Part shown: one piece after another, positions 42,495-51,019 of the stretch | Layout: each line of letters opens with the position of its first letter | How positions within the stretch are numbered: the stretch's first letter is position 1 | Source: Pseudomonas nitroreducens | Lineage (GTDB): Bacteria; Pseudomonadota; Gammaproteobacteria; Pseudomonadales; Pseudomonadaceae | Assembly (NCBI RefSeq): GCF_014204515.1 | Contig: NZ_JACHLI010000009.1 | Span: forward strand, 1-64,000 | Reading direction: 5' to 3' | Length of the DNA stretch: 64,000 nucleotides | Program-made: the position numbers and the translations under genes | Notes under the pieces: generated by a model | Told to the model about the DNA's origin: nothing | What the model saw: only the letters and a program-made list of their open reading frames with translations | Database searches by the model: none

Positions 42495-43115
42495 ATGCTT
42501 AAACGCTTAGCACCCCTCGTGCCCATGAGTTTCGTTCTGCTGCTGGCAGCTTGCGCCAGCCATTCGCCGGAATCGCAGCCGAACCAGGTCGCTTCAGCGC
42601 CTGCCACTCGAGCCGCACTCCAGGTCAACCAGCACAACATAGCGCTGGTGAATGAGTCGCAGGACGAGGGGGCCAAAAACGATAACGGCAGTTCGACTGC
42701 CCATGTATCCGACATTCTGGACCGCGCTTTCTCGCTGATCGGTACGCCGTACCGCTTTGGCGGAAAATCCGAGCGGACCGGCTTCGATTGCAGCGGCTTC
42801 GTGGGCTATCTGTTCCGCGAAGAAGCGGGCATCAGCCTGCCGCGCTCCACGCGTGAGATGATCAACATGGACGTCCCGCTGGTCTCCAAAGAAGACCTGC
42901 AGCCGGGCGACCTGATCTTCTTCAATAACCGTGGTCGCGGTCGGGTCAGCCACGCCGGCATTTATATCGGCGATGGCCAGTTCATCCATTCCGCCAGCCG
43001 CCGCGGCGGTGGTGTGCGGGTGGATCGCCTGGACGAGAGCTACTGGCGCCTGAGCTTCATGGAAGCCAAGCGCGTACTCGAACCGGGCTACGAGCCGAAG
43101 ACGGTGAGCCGCTGA
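42495..43115 (+). CDS. NlpC/P60 family lipoprotein endopeptidase (first copy)
   Basis: A 206-residue peptidoglycan hydrolase candidate. The signal peptide ends in the lipobox LAAC (Cys18) and a disordered linker (about 20-75) leads to the NlpC/P60 domain with catalytic Cys in FDCSGFVGY (near 99), His in SHAGIYIG (near 153) and a third polar residue in FIHSAS. It likely cleaves D-Glu-mDAP crosslinks like MepS. Start could be GTG 42489; the Shine-Dalgarno is poor either way. A paralogue follows 80 bases downstream. Confidence 0.9.
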   Translation: MLKRLAPLVPMSFVLLLAACASHSPESQPNQVASAPATRAALQVNQHNIALVNESQDEGAKNDNGSSTAHVSDILDRAFSLIGTPYRFGGKSERTGFDCSGFVGYLFREEAGISLPRSTREMINMDVPLVSKEDLQPGDLIFFNNRGRGRVSHAGIYIGDGQFIHSASRRGGGVRVDRLDESYWRLSFMEAKRVLEPGYEPKTVSR

Positions 43116-43164
43116 ACTTAAAGTTTTACTTTAAGTATTGCGCTTAACTCACTGTTGGTACAAA

Positions 43165-43195
43165 GTGATGGCATTCCTTGACGGGATGCCATCAC
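43165..43195 (+). promoter_or_regulatory. Perfect hairpin over the ribosome-binding site of the second NlpC/P60 gene
   Basis: GTGATGGCAT and ATGCCATCAC form a perfect ten-base-pair stem with an 11-base loop, ending one base before the ATG. The loop and the right arm contain the only purine-rich stretch (GGGA, 43183-43186) that could serve as Shine-Dalgarno. It has no T-run, so it is not a terminator. Confidence 0.55.
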
Positions 43196-43726
43196 ATGCT
43201 CGTTCCTCAGCGCTTCATCTTCCTCGCTGTTCTCGCCTCGCTGGCTGCCTGTGCCAGTCGCACTCCGCCGTCTCCGCCTCCCGTAGTGCGTTCGGCCCCC
43301 GCTCCCGTCTATAACACCCAAGCTGCTGACGATGTCCTGATCCGTGCCATTGGCTTGGTTGGCACGCCCTATCGTTGGGGTGGCAACACTCCAGATGGCG
43401 GCTTCGACTGCAGTGGCCTGATCGGCTACGTCTACCGCGATGCCACCGGCCTTGCGCTGCCGCGCTCGACCCGCGAGATGATCTCCATGCGCGCGCCCAC
43501 GGTCGGCCGCGAATCCCTGCAGAGCGGCGATCTGGTGTTCTTCGCCACCAGCGGTGGACGCGGTGTCAGCCATGCGGGTATCTATGTCGGGGAGGGGCGC
43601 TTCGTTCATGCGCCCAGAACGGGTGGGACAGTTCGCCTGGACAGCCTCGACAGCGCCTATTGGCAGAAAGCCTTCCTGGAAGCCAAGCGCGTCCTCGCCG
43701 TGCAGAGTCTCGCCCTCCACCCCTGA
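43196..43726 (+). CDS. NlpC/P60 family lipoprotein endopeptidase (second copy)
   Basis: A 176-residue paralogue of the preceding gene with lipobox LAAC (Cys19 by eye), a short proline-rich linker and the NlpC/P60 domain: Cys in FDCSGLIGY (near 86), His in SHAGIYVG (near 137). It probably acts on peptidoglycan from the outer membrane. The linker is shorter than in the first copy, which may change its reach to the wall. The start at 43196 sits at the foot of a ten-base-pair hairpin. Confidence 0.9.
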   Translation: MLVPQRFIFLAVLASLAACASRTPPSPPPVVRSAPAPVYNTQAADDVLIRAIGLVGTPYRWGGNTPDGGFDCSGLIGYVYRDATGLALPRSTREMISMRAPTVGRESLQSGDLVFFATSGGRGVSHAGIYVGEGRFVHAPRTGGTVRLDSLDSAYWQKAFLEAKRVLAVQSLALHP

Positions 43727-43741
43727 TCCTCAGGAGGGCCC

Positions 43742-44404
43742 ATGACCACCCGCACGCTGAACCTCGACGATTCGCTCTACCAGTACCTGCTCGACGTCTC
43801 CCTGCGTGATTCTCCGGTCAAGGCTCGCCTGCGCGCCGAGACGGCGAGTCTGCCCACGGCGCGCTGGCAGGTCGCTCCGGAACAGGGGCAGTTCCTCGCC
43901 TTGCTGGTCAGGCTGATGGGCGCGAAACGCATTCTCGAGATCGGCACCTTCACCGGCTACAGTGCGCTGTGTATGGCAGAAGCCCTGCCCGAAGGCGGCC
44001 ACATCCTCTGTTGCGACCTGCCCGGCGAGTAGAACGACATCGCCCGCAGCTACTGGCGAGACGCGGGTGTCGACTCACGCATCGAACTGCGCCTGGGGCC
44101 GGCGCTGGCCACGCTCGATGCCCTGGTGGCCGGCGACCAGCAGGGCAGTTTCGATCTGGTGTTCATCGATGCCGACAAGGCCAACTATCCCACTTACCTG
44201 GAGCGCTCTTTGACCTTGCTGCGCGAAGGCGGCCTGGCGGTGTTCGACAATGTGCTGTGGAGCGGCCGGGTGCTCGAGGCCAACCCGGACAGCGCGGACA
44301 CCCGCGCTATTCAGCGACTCAACCAGGCATTGAAGGCAGACGAGCGGGTGGATTATTCGCTGGTGCCGATTGGTGATGGGATGAGCCTTTGTCGCAAGCG
44401 CTAG
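43742..44404 (+). pseudogene. O-methyltransferase (caffeoyl-CoA type) interrupted by an internal TAG
   Basis: The frame encodes a 220-codon class I SAM methyltransferase broken at codon 97 by TAG (44030-44032). Upstream are the family N-terminus and motif I EIGTFTGYSALCMAEALP (near 60-77); downstream, in the same frame, FDLVFIDADKANYP and FDNVLWSGRVLE. No indel is involved, so a single base change from a Trp or Tyr codon explains it. Codon use downstream is normal, so the event is recent. A sequencing error or stop-codon readthrough remains possible. Confidence 0.85.
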
Positions 44405-44482
44405 CTGTATTTGTGATTGTCCACACGGTTGTTTCTGGTACAGGCATTCTGGCATGCTGGACGCCGATTTTAAGCTCCCAAC

Positions 44483-46480
44483 ATGGACTGTAGATTAGGT
44501 ATCGCGGTGTTAAAGAAACTGGATTCAAGATCACTGATTTTCTGGCTGTTAATCTATTTTGCAATTGCAATAGTTCTCATGATTTCAGGATGGGATGCCA
44601 TGAAAGTGGCTACCAATGAAATGGGAGATTTTGCTGCAAACTCTTTACTGATCCAGGATGCCAAGTCGTTCAGTCTGTTGGTGGGTAATTACTCACGAGT
44701 CGGATTCAATCATCCGGGGCCGGCAATCCTCTATGTGTTGGCGGCTGGGGAATATGTGTTTTTCGATAAATTAGGCTGGGTGAATTATGCTTTCGCCGGC
44801 CAGTTGATTTCGGTAGTTCTCTATAATGCATTCTGGCTGACGCTGATTGCTGTTTTGCTTCATCGAATGGGGTTGGCGCGGCACGTGGTGTTGGCCGCTG
44901 TTTCAGCTTTTTGCCTGGCAACTGCAATTGAGGATCACAGTTTCTTCAATGGTATCTGGTTTCCACATCTTTACTTCTTCCCATTCGCTGTTTTGCTGTT
45001 GTCGCTGGCGCGATTGATTCAGGAAAAGGCGGACTCTCTGTGGATGCTGGCAATTAGTGCAGGCTTCCTTATCAATGGTCATGCATCTTTTATCGCCATC
45101 CTGGGATTAATGCTTGTTATAGTCCTTATCTACAGCTTCTTTTTCGGCGCTCAGCGCGGGGGTGTTCTCCGGCCGGAATTCTTGAAGAAAAACGCACTTC
45201 CATTGTTTGTGGCAGTCGTGCTGTTGGTACTGTTCTTCGTTCCCTTGATTATTCTCACTGTCAAAGAGTTTCCCGGCCCTCTGGGCGATTATCTAGCCTT
45301 CGGCGGGGGACATAAGCCCAACAAACTGAAAAATGCCATTGGTTTCGTGAGCCTATATTGGGGAGGTAAGAGCGTATTTCTGGCTGCAATTGTTGTATCC
45401 GCCTTGCTCTGGCGGGCTAGAACAGCCGATCGCACTACACGGGTGACCCGTTCACTGTTGGTGGTGCTGCTGGCGGCGACGCTTGCGATGTTGTTTTACG
45501 CGCGCTACGGAGTTGACTATCTGGAGCAGACCTATATCGGATTGTTCTATTTTTCAGTCCCCTCCATTTTCGCCGTCGCGCTGGTGACCTATGCAGCGCA
45601 GCTCTTCAAGAGTACACGATATGCACTTCCCGTCAGCGTAGTAATGTCAGCTGCTGCACTGGGCTTGAGCTTTTTCATGGCCAGCAAGCCGCCCTTTTAT
45701 CTTGATCAGTATCAGGGGTTGCAGATCGTTGAACTTGAACAGGCCTTGCTCAAGGAAAAGGGAAATGGCGGTCGCCTTGTCCTGAACCTTGACGACTCGA
45801 GAGATTGGCCGCACGTGTGGATGGTGATCGTGGGAACTGGCGCCTATGCCAAGCGCCAATCCGAAGATGTCTTTTGTGTAAACACGAACTGGTACATTTC
45901 GTTCAGCAAGAAGTTGAAATGCACCAGCGAGGAGGTTGCGAGTAACAAGCGCTTCGTGGTCCGTAGGTCTTTCGATGGCGGTGCAAGAGCTCCGAATATT
46001 GACCTCGGAGGAATATCCTTCTTTGAATATTCACCCCCGGCCTCCTTGGTTTCCGGTGTCCTCACGATCAAGAATGACAGGGACTTGTTCACCGACTACC
46101 TGCTGGGGAGTGGTTGGACCGTGCCGGATGAGATGTTTACTTGGTCGCTAGGGGCGCGAGCAGTGATTCAGTTGCCGCCAATACCGGCCGGAAGCCAAGT
46201 GTTGCTTGAGCTGGGAGCTTTTCTGCCACAACCGGATTCCCTGCAGCAAGTGACGGTTTTCGCTGACGGTATCGAGCAGGGAGTGACCAAGTTCAGCGCG
46301 ACGGCTGCAAAGGCAACGGTCGCAATAAAGCCGAAAGGCCCGGATGGTGCTCCCATGCAGATCACGCTGCAAATTGATCACCCGATATCGCCGTCAAGCG
46401 TCGGAAACTCCAAAGATACTCGACTGCTTGGCGTCGCTCTATACGGTATTGAAGTCATGCCGCCTTCAAATGCCAATTGA
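44483..46480 (+). CDS. Large membrane protein, possible GT-C type glycosyltransferase
   Basis: A 665-residue protein with about 11 hydrophobic segments in residues 20-405 and a soluble C-terminal domain (about 420-660) that looks beta-rich. The loop after helix 1 has acidic residues (NEMGDF, near 48-53), as GT-C enzymes do, but no established motif is certain, so function is unassigned. A GTG at 44507 with a better upstream AGG is an alternative start. Base composition is near 50 percent GC and A/T-ending codons are frequent, unlike the neighbours, which suggests acquisition by transfer. Confidence 0.75.
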   Translation: MDCRLGIAVLKKLDSRSLIFWLLIYFAIAIVLMISGWDAMKVATNEMGDFAANSLLIQDAKSFSLLVGNYSRVGFNHPGPAILYVLAAGEYVFFDKLGWVNYAFAGQLISVVLYNAFWLTLIAVLLHRMGLARHVVLAAVSAFCLATAIEDHSFFNGIWFPHLYFFPFAVLLLSLARLIQEKADSLWMLAISAGFLINGHASFIAILGLMLVIVLIYSFFFGAQRGGVLRPEFLKKNALPLFVAVVLLVLFFVPLIILTVKEFPGPLGDYLAFGGGHKPNKLKNAIGFVSLYWGGKSVFLAAIVVSALLWRARTADRTTRVTRSLLVVLLAATLAMLFYARYGVDYLEQTYIGLFYFSVPSIFAVALVTYAAQLFKSTRYALPVSVVMSAAALGLSFFMASKPPFYLDQYQGLQIVELEQALLKEKGNGGRLVLNLDDSRDWPHVWMVIVGTGAYAKRQSEDVFCVNTNWYISFSKKLKCTSEEVASNKRFVVRRSFDGGARAPNIDLGGISFFEYSPPASLVSGVLTIKNDRDLFTDYLLGSGWTVPDEMFTWSLGARAVIQLPPIPAGSQVLLELGAFLPQPDSLQQVTVFADGIEQGVTKFSATAAKATVAIKPKGPDGAPMQITLQIDHPISPSSVGNSKDTRLLGVALYGIEVMPPSNAN

Positions 46481-46538
46481 GTAACTTGAATGGATGAGTC
46501 GACAAATGATGAGGCGTAACATTTTATTTAGATGAAAC

Positions 46539-46575
46539 GAAAGGGCGCATCGGAAGATGCGCCCTTTGTCTTTTA
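46539..46575. terminator. Rho-independent terminator between the membrane protein and pirin genes
   Basis: AAAGGGCGCATC / GATGCGCCCTTT stem (12 base pairs, GGAA loop) followed by GTCTTTT. It sits between the convergent ends of the two genes and could serve both. Confidence 0.85.
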
Positions 46576-46584
46576 GCAGCGGTG

Positions 46585-47283
46585 TTAAGCGACATCCACC
46601 AGAATCACCTCGCTGTCCTCCAGCGCCGTGACCCGCACCACCGCTTCGTCGGCAATGGCGGCGCCGTCGCGGGCCAGCAGCTCCACGCCGTTGACCTCGA
46701 CCTTGCCGGTGGCTGGCACCAGGTAGGCGTGGCGGTTGCTGCCCAGTTCGTACTCGGCAGTCTGGCCGGCCTTCAGGGTGGCGGCGACCATGCGGCCTTC
46801 GGCACGGATGCGCAGGGCGTCGGCGTCGTTCTCATAGCCGCTGGCCAGGGTCACGAAGCGTCCGGCGCGGTCGCCCTTCGGGAAGGGTTTGGCGCCCCAG
46901 GACGGCGTACCGCCGCGTACCGAGGGGATGATCCAGATCTGGAAGATCTTGGTGACATCCTTCTCCAGGTTGTACTCGGAGTGCACGATGCCCGAGCCTG
47001 CGCTCATCACCTGCACGTCGCCCGCTTCGGTACGGCCCTTGTTGCCCAGGCTGTCCTGGTGGGTGATCGCCCCTTGGCGCACGTAGGTGATGATTTCCAT
47101 CTCGCGGTGCGGGTGCGGCGGGAAGCCGGTGCCGGCGGCGATTTCGTCATCGTTCCAGACGCGGAGGTTGCCCCAGTCCATACGCTCGGCGTCGTAGTAC
47201 TCGGCGAAGGAGAAGTGGTGCTTGGCGTTGAGCCAGCCGTGGTTGGCGCCGCCGAGTTGCTGGAAGGGTCTGCGTTCGATCAT
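46585..47283 (-). CDS. Pirin family protein (YhhW-like)
   Basis: A 232-residue bicupin. The metal-binding motif HPHREMEIITYV (near 57-68) and a later HSEYN supply the His/Glu iron ligands; YhhW-type pirins can act as quercetin dioxygenases. The N-terminal cupin (about 25-125) is more conserved than the C-terminal one. An inverted repeat lies upstream of the start (47393-47409). It appears monocistronic. Confidence 0.92.
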   Translation of the reverse strand: MIERRPFQQLGGANHGWLNAKHHFSFAEYYDAERMDWGNLRVWNDDEIAAGTGFPPHPHREMEIITYVRQGAITHQDSLGNKGRTEAGDVQVMSAGSGIVHSEYNLEKDVTKIFQIWIIPSVRGGTPSWGAKPFPKGDRAGRFVTLASGYENDADALRIRAEGRMVAATLKAGQTAEYELGSNRHAYLVPATGKVEVNGVELLARDGAAIADEAVVRVTALEDSEVILVDVA

Positions 47284-47392
47284 GACTAAGTCCTCGTGGG
47301 GCGCGGCTGGCCGGTGGGCCAGTCCGCGCGGTTCATGGGACTATCTTCTCGCGCAGATGATCGATAAAAAAGCGCAAATATCGGCAGATATT

Positions 47393-47409
47393 AATCGATA
47401 AAATCGATT
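47393..47409. promoter_or_regulatory. Inverted repeat upstream of pirin, possible LysR-type operator
   Basis: AATCGAT-AAA-ATCGATT is a perfect seven-base inverted repeat in an AT-rich patch, with a third ATCGAT at 47370-47375. LysR regulators often control pirin genes through ATCGAT-like sites; no LysR gene is adjacent here. It lies about 110-125 bases upstream of the pirin start and directly after the tcyN stop. Confidence 0.4.
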
Positions 47410-48177
47410 CTATTCTGTCGTGCGCTTTTCGCCTTGATCGAGGAATTTGCTGAGGAACTGCCGTGTACGCTCTTCCCTGGGATGGGCGAACAACGCCTTG
47501 GCATCGCCCTGTTCAACGATCACGCCCTTGTCGATGAAGATCGCCCGGTTGGCGACATCACGGGCGAAGCTCATCTCATGGGTGACGATGACCATGGTGC
47601 GCTTTTCCTGGGCCAGGCCGCGGATGGTCGCCAGGACCTCGCCGACCAGTTCCGGGTCCAGCGCCGAGGTCGGCTCGTCGAACAGGATCACGTCCGGCTG
47701 CATGGCCAATGCGCGGGCAATGGCAACGCGTTGCTGCTGGCCGCCGGAGAGGCGCTTGGGATAGGAGTCCTCCTTGCCAGCCAGCCCGACCTTCGCCAGC
47801 AACTGGCGGGCACGCTCGGTGGCCTGGGCGCGCGGCTCCTTCTTCACGATGATCGGGCCTTCCACCACGTTCTCCAGCGCGGTGCGGTGGGGGAACAGGT
47901 TGAAGTTCTGGAAGACGAAGCCCACGTGCTGGCGCAGCTTGCGGATCAGGCCCTGCTGGCTGCTCAGCGGCCGCGAGGCGTCGATGCGGATGTCGCCGAC
48001 CTGGATGGTGCCGCTGTTGGGGACTTCCAGCAGGTTCAGGCAGCGCAGCAGAGTGGTCTTGCCTGAGCCGCTGGGGCCGATGATCGCGACCACTTCGCCG
48101 GGCTGGACGGTCAGGTCGATGCCCTTGAGCACCTCCTGGCCGCGGAACTGCTTGGTCAGCTGGCGGACTTCGATCAT
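47410..48177 (-). CDS. tcyN: Cystine ABC transporter ATP-binding protein TcyN
   Basis: A 255-residue ABC ATPase of the polar amino acid family. Walker A GPSGSGKTTLL (near 34-44), signature LSGGQQQRVAIARAL (near 143-157) and Walker B VILFDEPTSALD (near 165-176) are intact. It powers L-cystine (and diaminopimelate-type) uptake with the adjacent permease and binding protein. Its start overlaps the permease stop by four bases (ATGA), as expected for the last gene of the operon. Confidence 0.92.
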   Translation of the reverse strand: MIEVRQLTKQFRGQEVLKGIDLTVQPGEVVAIIGPSGSGKTTLLRCLNLLEVPNSGTIQVGDIRIDASRPLSSQQGLIRKLRQHVGFVFQNFNLFPHRTALENVVEGPIIVKKEPRAQATERARQLLAKVGLAGKEDSYPKRLSGGQQQRVAIARALAMQPDVILFDEPTSALDPELVGEVLATIRGLAQEKRTMVIVTHEMSFARDVANRAIFIDKGVIVEQGDAKALFAHPREERTRQFLSKFLDQGEKRTTE

Positions 48178-48848
48178 GCGTCTTGCTCCCGGTCATGGAG
48201 GTTGACCCGGTCTTCCAGGCGGTTCTGCAGGTGCGACAGGATGCTGGCGAGGATCCAGTAGATCAGCGCCGCGGCGAGGTACATGGTGAAGACCTCGAAG
48301 GTGCGCGCGGTGATCAGCTGGGCCTGACGGAACAGTTCCGGCACCTGGATGGTAGCGGCCAGGGCGGTGTCCTTGACCAGCGAGATGAAGCTGTTGCCCA
48401 GCGGCGGCAGCGCGGTGCGCGCGGCCTGCGGCAGGATCACCCGGCGCAGGGTCTCGGCGCGGGTCATGCCGATGCTGGCGGCGGCTTCCCATTGGCCCTT
48501 GTCGATGGAGCCGATGGCGGCGCGGAGGATTTCGCAGACGTAGGCGGCCATGTTCAGCGAGAAGCCGATCAGCGCGGCGGGCAAGGGATCCAGTTCGATA
48601 CCGGCCTGGGGCAGGCCGTAATAGATCATGAACAGCTGGACCAGCAACGGCGTGCCCCGGAAGAACGACACGTAGATGCGCGCAATCCAGCGCACGGGGG
48701 TGAATCCGTACAGGCGCATCAGCGCCAGTACGAATCCCAGCAGCAGTCCGAAGAACATGCCGCCTACGCTGAGGACTACCGTGAAGACCGCACCCTTGAG
48801 CAGGAAGGGCGCGGAATCCAGCGCAAGCTGCAGGCTTTCGTCGATCAT
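48174..48848 (-). CDS. tcyL: Cystine ABC transporter permease TcyL
   Basis: A 224-residue permease with about five helices and the EAA-like cytoplasmic loop AASIGMTRAETLRRVILPQAARTALPP (split motif near 128-154) that contacts the ATPase. Family: amino-acid ABC permease HisM/GlnP type. It overlaps the binding-protein gene by four bases upstream and the ATPase gene by four bases downstream, so translation is coupled throughout. Confidence 0.92.
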   Translation of the reverse strand: MIDESLQLALDSAPFLLKGAVFTVVLSVGGMFFGLLLGFVLALMRLYGFTPVRWIARIYVSFFRGTPLLVQLFMIYYGLPQAGIELDPLPAALIGFSLNMAAYVCEILRAAIGSIDKGQWEAAASIGMTRAETLRRVILPQAARTALPPLGNSFISLVKDTALAATIQVPELFRQAQLITARTFEVFTMYLAAALIYWILASILSHLQNRLEDRVNLHDREQDA

Positions 48849-49645
48849 TGGGTGACGTCAGCCTGGAACCATTTCTCCGAGAGTTTCTTCAACGTGCCAT
48901 CGGCCCTGAATTTCTCGATGGCCTTGTTCAGCGCCGCGAGCAGTTCGGGGTTGCCCTTGCGCACGGCGATGCCGGCTTCCTGGCGGGCGAACGGCGCGCC
49001 GGTCAGGGCCATGGCGCCCTTGGTCTTGTTGACCATGTCGAAGGCGGCCAGGCGGTCCACCAGGATCACGTCGATGCGACCGCTGCGCAGGTCCTGGAAC
49101 TTGGTGGGGTCGTCTTCGTAGGTACGCACGTCGGCTTGCGGAACATGTTCGCGCAGCCATTGCTCGTAGTTGGTGCCCAGACCCACGCCGACCTTCACGC
49201 CGGCGAGTTTTTCCGGGGTGTCGTACTTGCCTTCGTCGCCCTTGCGCACCAGTGCCTGGATACCGGACACGGTGTAGGCGTCAGAGAAGTCGTACTTTTT
49301 CTTGCGCTCCTCGGAGATGGTCACCTGGTTGATCACCAGGTCCAGGCGCTTGGATTCCAGCGCGGCGAGGATGCCGTCCCACTTGGTCGGCTGCAGCTTG
49401 GCGGTGACGCCCAGCTCCTTGGCGATCAGCTCGGAGAAGTCCACTTCGAAACCGGCCAGCTTGCCGTTTTCGTCCTGGAAGCTGAAGGGCGGGTAGGTAC
49501 CCTCCAGGCCGACGCGGACTTCGCCCTTGGACTTGATCTGGGCGAGCAGGTCGTCGGCGGCCTGGGCCTGGCCGAAGAGGCTGGCGCCGAGGGAGAGGGT
49601 CAGGCTGGCAAGCAGGAAATGACGTCGCAGTGCGGAGAAGGTCAT
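48845..49645 (-). CDS. tcyJ: Cystine-binding periplasmic protein TcyJ (FliY-like)
   Basis: A 266-residue solute-binding protein. The signal peptide ends GQAQA (about residue 29); the SBP_bac_3 signature GTYPPFSFQDENGKLAGFEVD (split, near 48-68) and a ligand-binding Asp/Arg set follow. E. coli FliY (TcyJ) binds L-cystine and sits with dcyD, yecS and yecC as here. I chose the ATG at 49645 over an in-frame TTG at 49684 because the latter lacks a ribosome-binding site. Confidence 0.9.
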   Translation of the reverse strand: MTFSALRRHFLLASLTLSLGASLFGQAQAADDLLAQIKSKGEVRVGLEGTYPPFSFQDENGKLAGFEVDFSELIAKELGVTAKLQPTKWDGILAALESKRLDLVINQVTISEERKKKYDFSDAYTVSGIQALVRKGDEGKYDTPEKLAGVKVGVGLGTNYEQWLREHVPQADVRTYEDDPTKFQDLRSGRIDVILVDRLAAFDMVNKTKGAMALTGAPFARQEAGIAVRKGNPELLAALNKAIEKFRADGTLKKLSEKWFQADVTQ

Positions 49646-49693
49646 GGTGGTCACCGTTTTTGGTGTTTTAAGCAGGTTAGTCAACGCGTGGCG

Positions 49694-49722
49694 ACTATAT
49701 GGTCAGAATCGTTATGCAATAA
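49694..49722 (-). promoter_or_regulatory. Possible sigma-70 promoter before tcyJ
   Basis: On the minus strand TTATTG (49722-49717) and TATAGT (49699-49694) are separated by 17 bases in a markedly AT-rich gap between dcyD and tcyJ. It would allow transporter transcription independent of dcyD. Motif agreement is moderate. Confidence 0.35.
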
Positions 49723-49762
49723 AATAATAAAAAATTACATGCTTAGTTCGTGATTCGATCCA

Positions 49763-50764
49763 TCAAGTCGCCGGCTGATAGGCGAACAAGGCCGGCGAAC
49801 CACCGGTGTGCAGGAACAGGATAGGCCCGGTTTTCACGAAGCGTTCACGACGGATGCCATCGAGCAATCCGGCCATGGCCTTGCCGGTATACACCGGGTC
49901 CAGCAGCAGGCCTTCCTGGCTCGCCAGCAGACGAACCGCTTCCAGCGTGCCGGCATTGGCTTCGCCGTAGCGCGGGCCGAAATATTCATCCCACAGCTGG
50001 ACCTTCGGAAGCGCGGGAGCGGCTTGGCCGAGCAGTTCCAGCGTGCGCTCGATCAGGCTCTCCACTTTCGGTCGCTGCGCCGCGTCGGTGCGCGAAACGG
50101 TCACGCCGATGACGTCCAGTTCCGGCAGTACATCGGCCAAGGCAACCGCCAAGCCCGCATGGGTACCGGCGCTGCCGGAGGCGAGGACCACGGCGGAAAA
50201 GTCCTGGCCGCTGCTGTGGATCTGCTCCGCCAGTTCCAGTCCGGCGCGCACATAGCCCAGGGCGCCCAGGGCGTTGGAACCGCCGATGGGGACGATATAG
50301 GGCTTGCGGCCTTGCCGACGCAGACGTTCTCCGGTCTGCGCCAGCAGTTCGTCCGCGGTGTCGAGGTTGGGCACGAGTTCGACCTCAGTGCCGAACAGGT
50401 CCAGCAGCAGGCGGTTACCGTTGCTCAGGTAATTGCGGTCAGCGGTGCCGATGGGGTTTTCCAGCAGCGCCACGCAGCGCAGGCCGAGCTTCGCCGCAAC
50501 AGCGGCGGTCTGGCGTACGTGGTTGGACTGGATGGCGCCGGCGGTGACCAGGGTGTCGGCGCCTGCCTTGAGGGCGTCGGCGGCGAGGAATTCCAGCTTG
50601 CGCACCTTGTTGCCACCCAGGGCGAAGGGCGTGGTGTCGTCACGCTTCACCCACAGCTCCCGACCCAGTTGTGCACCGAGCCGTTCCAGCTTCTCCAGCG
50701 GCGTCGGGCCGCCGGCGAGGTCGAGGCGGGGGAAGCGGGCGAGGGCTGCGCGCAGGGGGCTCAT
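49763..50764 (-). CDS. dcyD: D-cysteine desulfhydrase DcyD
   Basis: A 333-residue PLP enzyme of the ACC deaminase/D-cysteine desulfhydrase group. The PLP lysine lies in [15 protein letters not shown] (near 48-62), and the pyridoxal phosphate-binding loop [10 protein letters not shown] is near 193-202. It converts D-cysteine to pyruvate, ammonia and sulfide, protecting the cell and releasing sulfur. It is first in the operon with the cystine transporter, as in E. coli where dcyD is paired with fliY. D-cysteine desulfhydrase is favoured over ACC deaminase by this context. Confidence 0.9.
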   Translation of the reverse strand: MSPLRAALARFPRLDLAGGPTPLEKLERLGAQLGRELWVKRDDTTPFALGGNKVRKLEFLAADALKAGADTLVTAGAIQSNHVRQTAAVAAKLGLRCVALLENPIGTADRNYLSNGNRLLLDLFGTEVELVPNLDTADELLAQTGERLRRQGRKPYIVPIGGSNALGALGYVRAGLELAEQIHSSGQDFSAVVLASGSAGTHAGLAVALADVLPELDVIGVTVSRTDAAQRPKVESLIERTLELLGQAAPALPKVQLWDEYFGPRYGEANAGTLEAVRLLASQEGLLLDPVYTGKAMAGLLDGIRRERFVKTGPILFLHTGGSPALFAYQPAT

Positions 50765-51019
50765 GGCGGATACTCGGGGTGGCGGCGGGATGCGTCACCA
50801 TAGAGCGCGCGAAGGTCCGCTGCAATGTGGCCGGCGGACGCGTGACGCGGCTCCGCACGGGAATGTCGCGCGACGATGCGCCCGCTCGCGGCGGGAAACT
50901 CCAGAGGCTGTGAATCAATGTGCGGACAGCGGCGCGGCGAACCGCTACGCTCCAGGCCCAGATCCGGAAAGATAACCGGGCAGATGACGAAAACAGGAAA
51001 ACCAGGGCGGGGAAATCCG

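Noticed and set aside
43117..43135. CTTAAAG-TTTTA-CTTTAAG inverted repeat after the first NlpC/P60 gene as a terminator
   Set aside because: The stem is AT-rich and weak and no T-run follows, so it does not meet the criteria for an intrinsic terminator.
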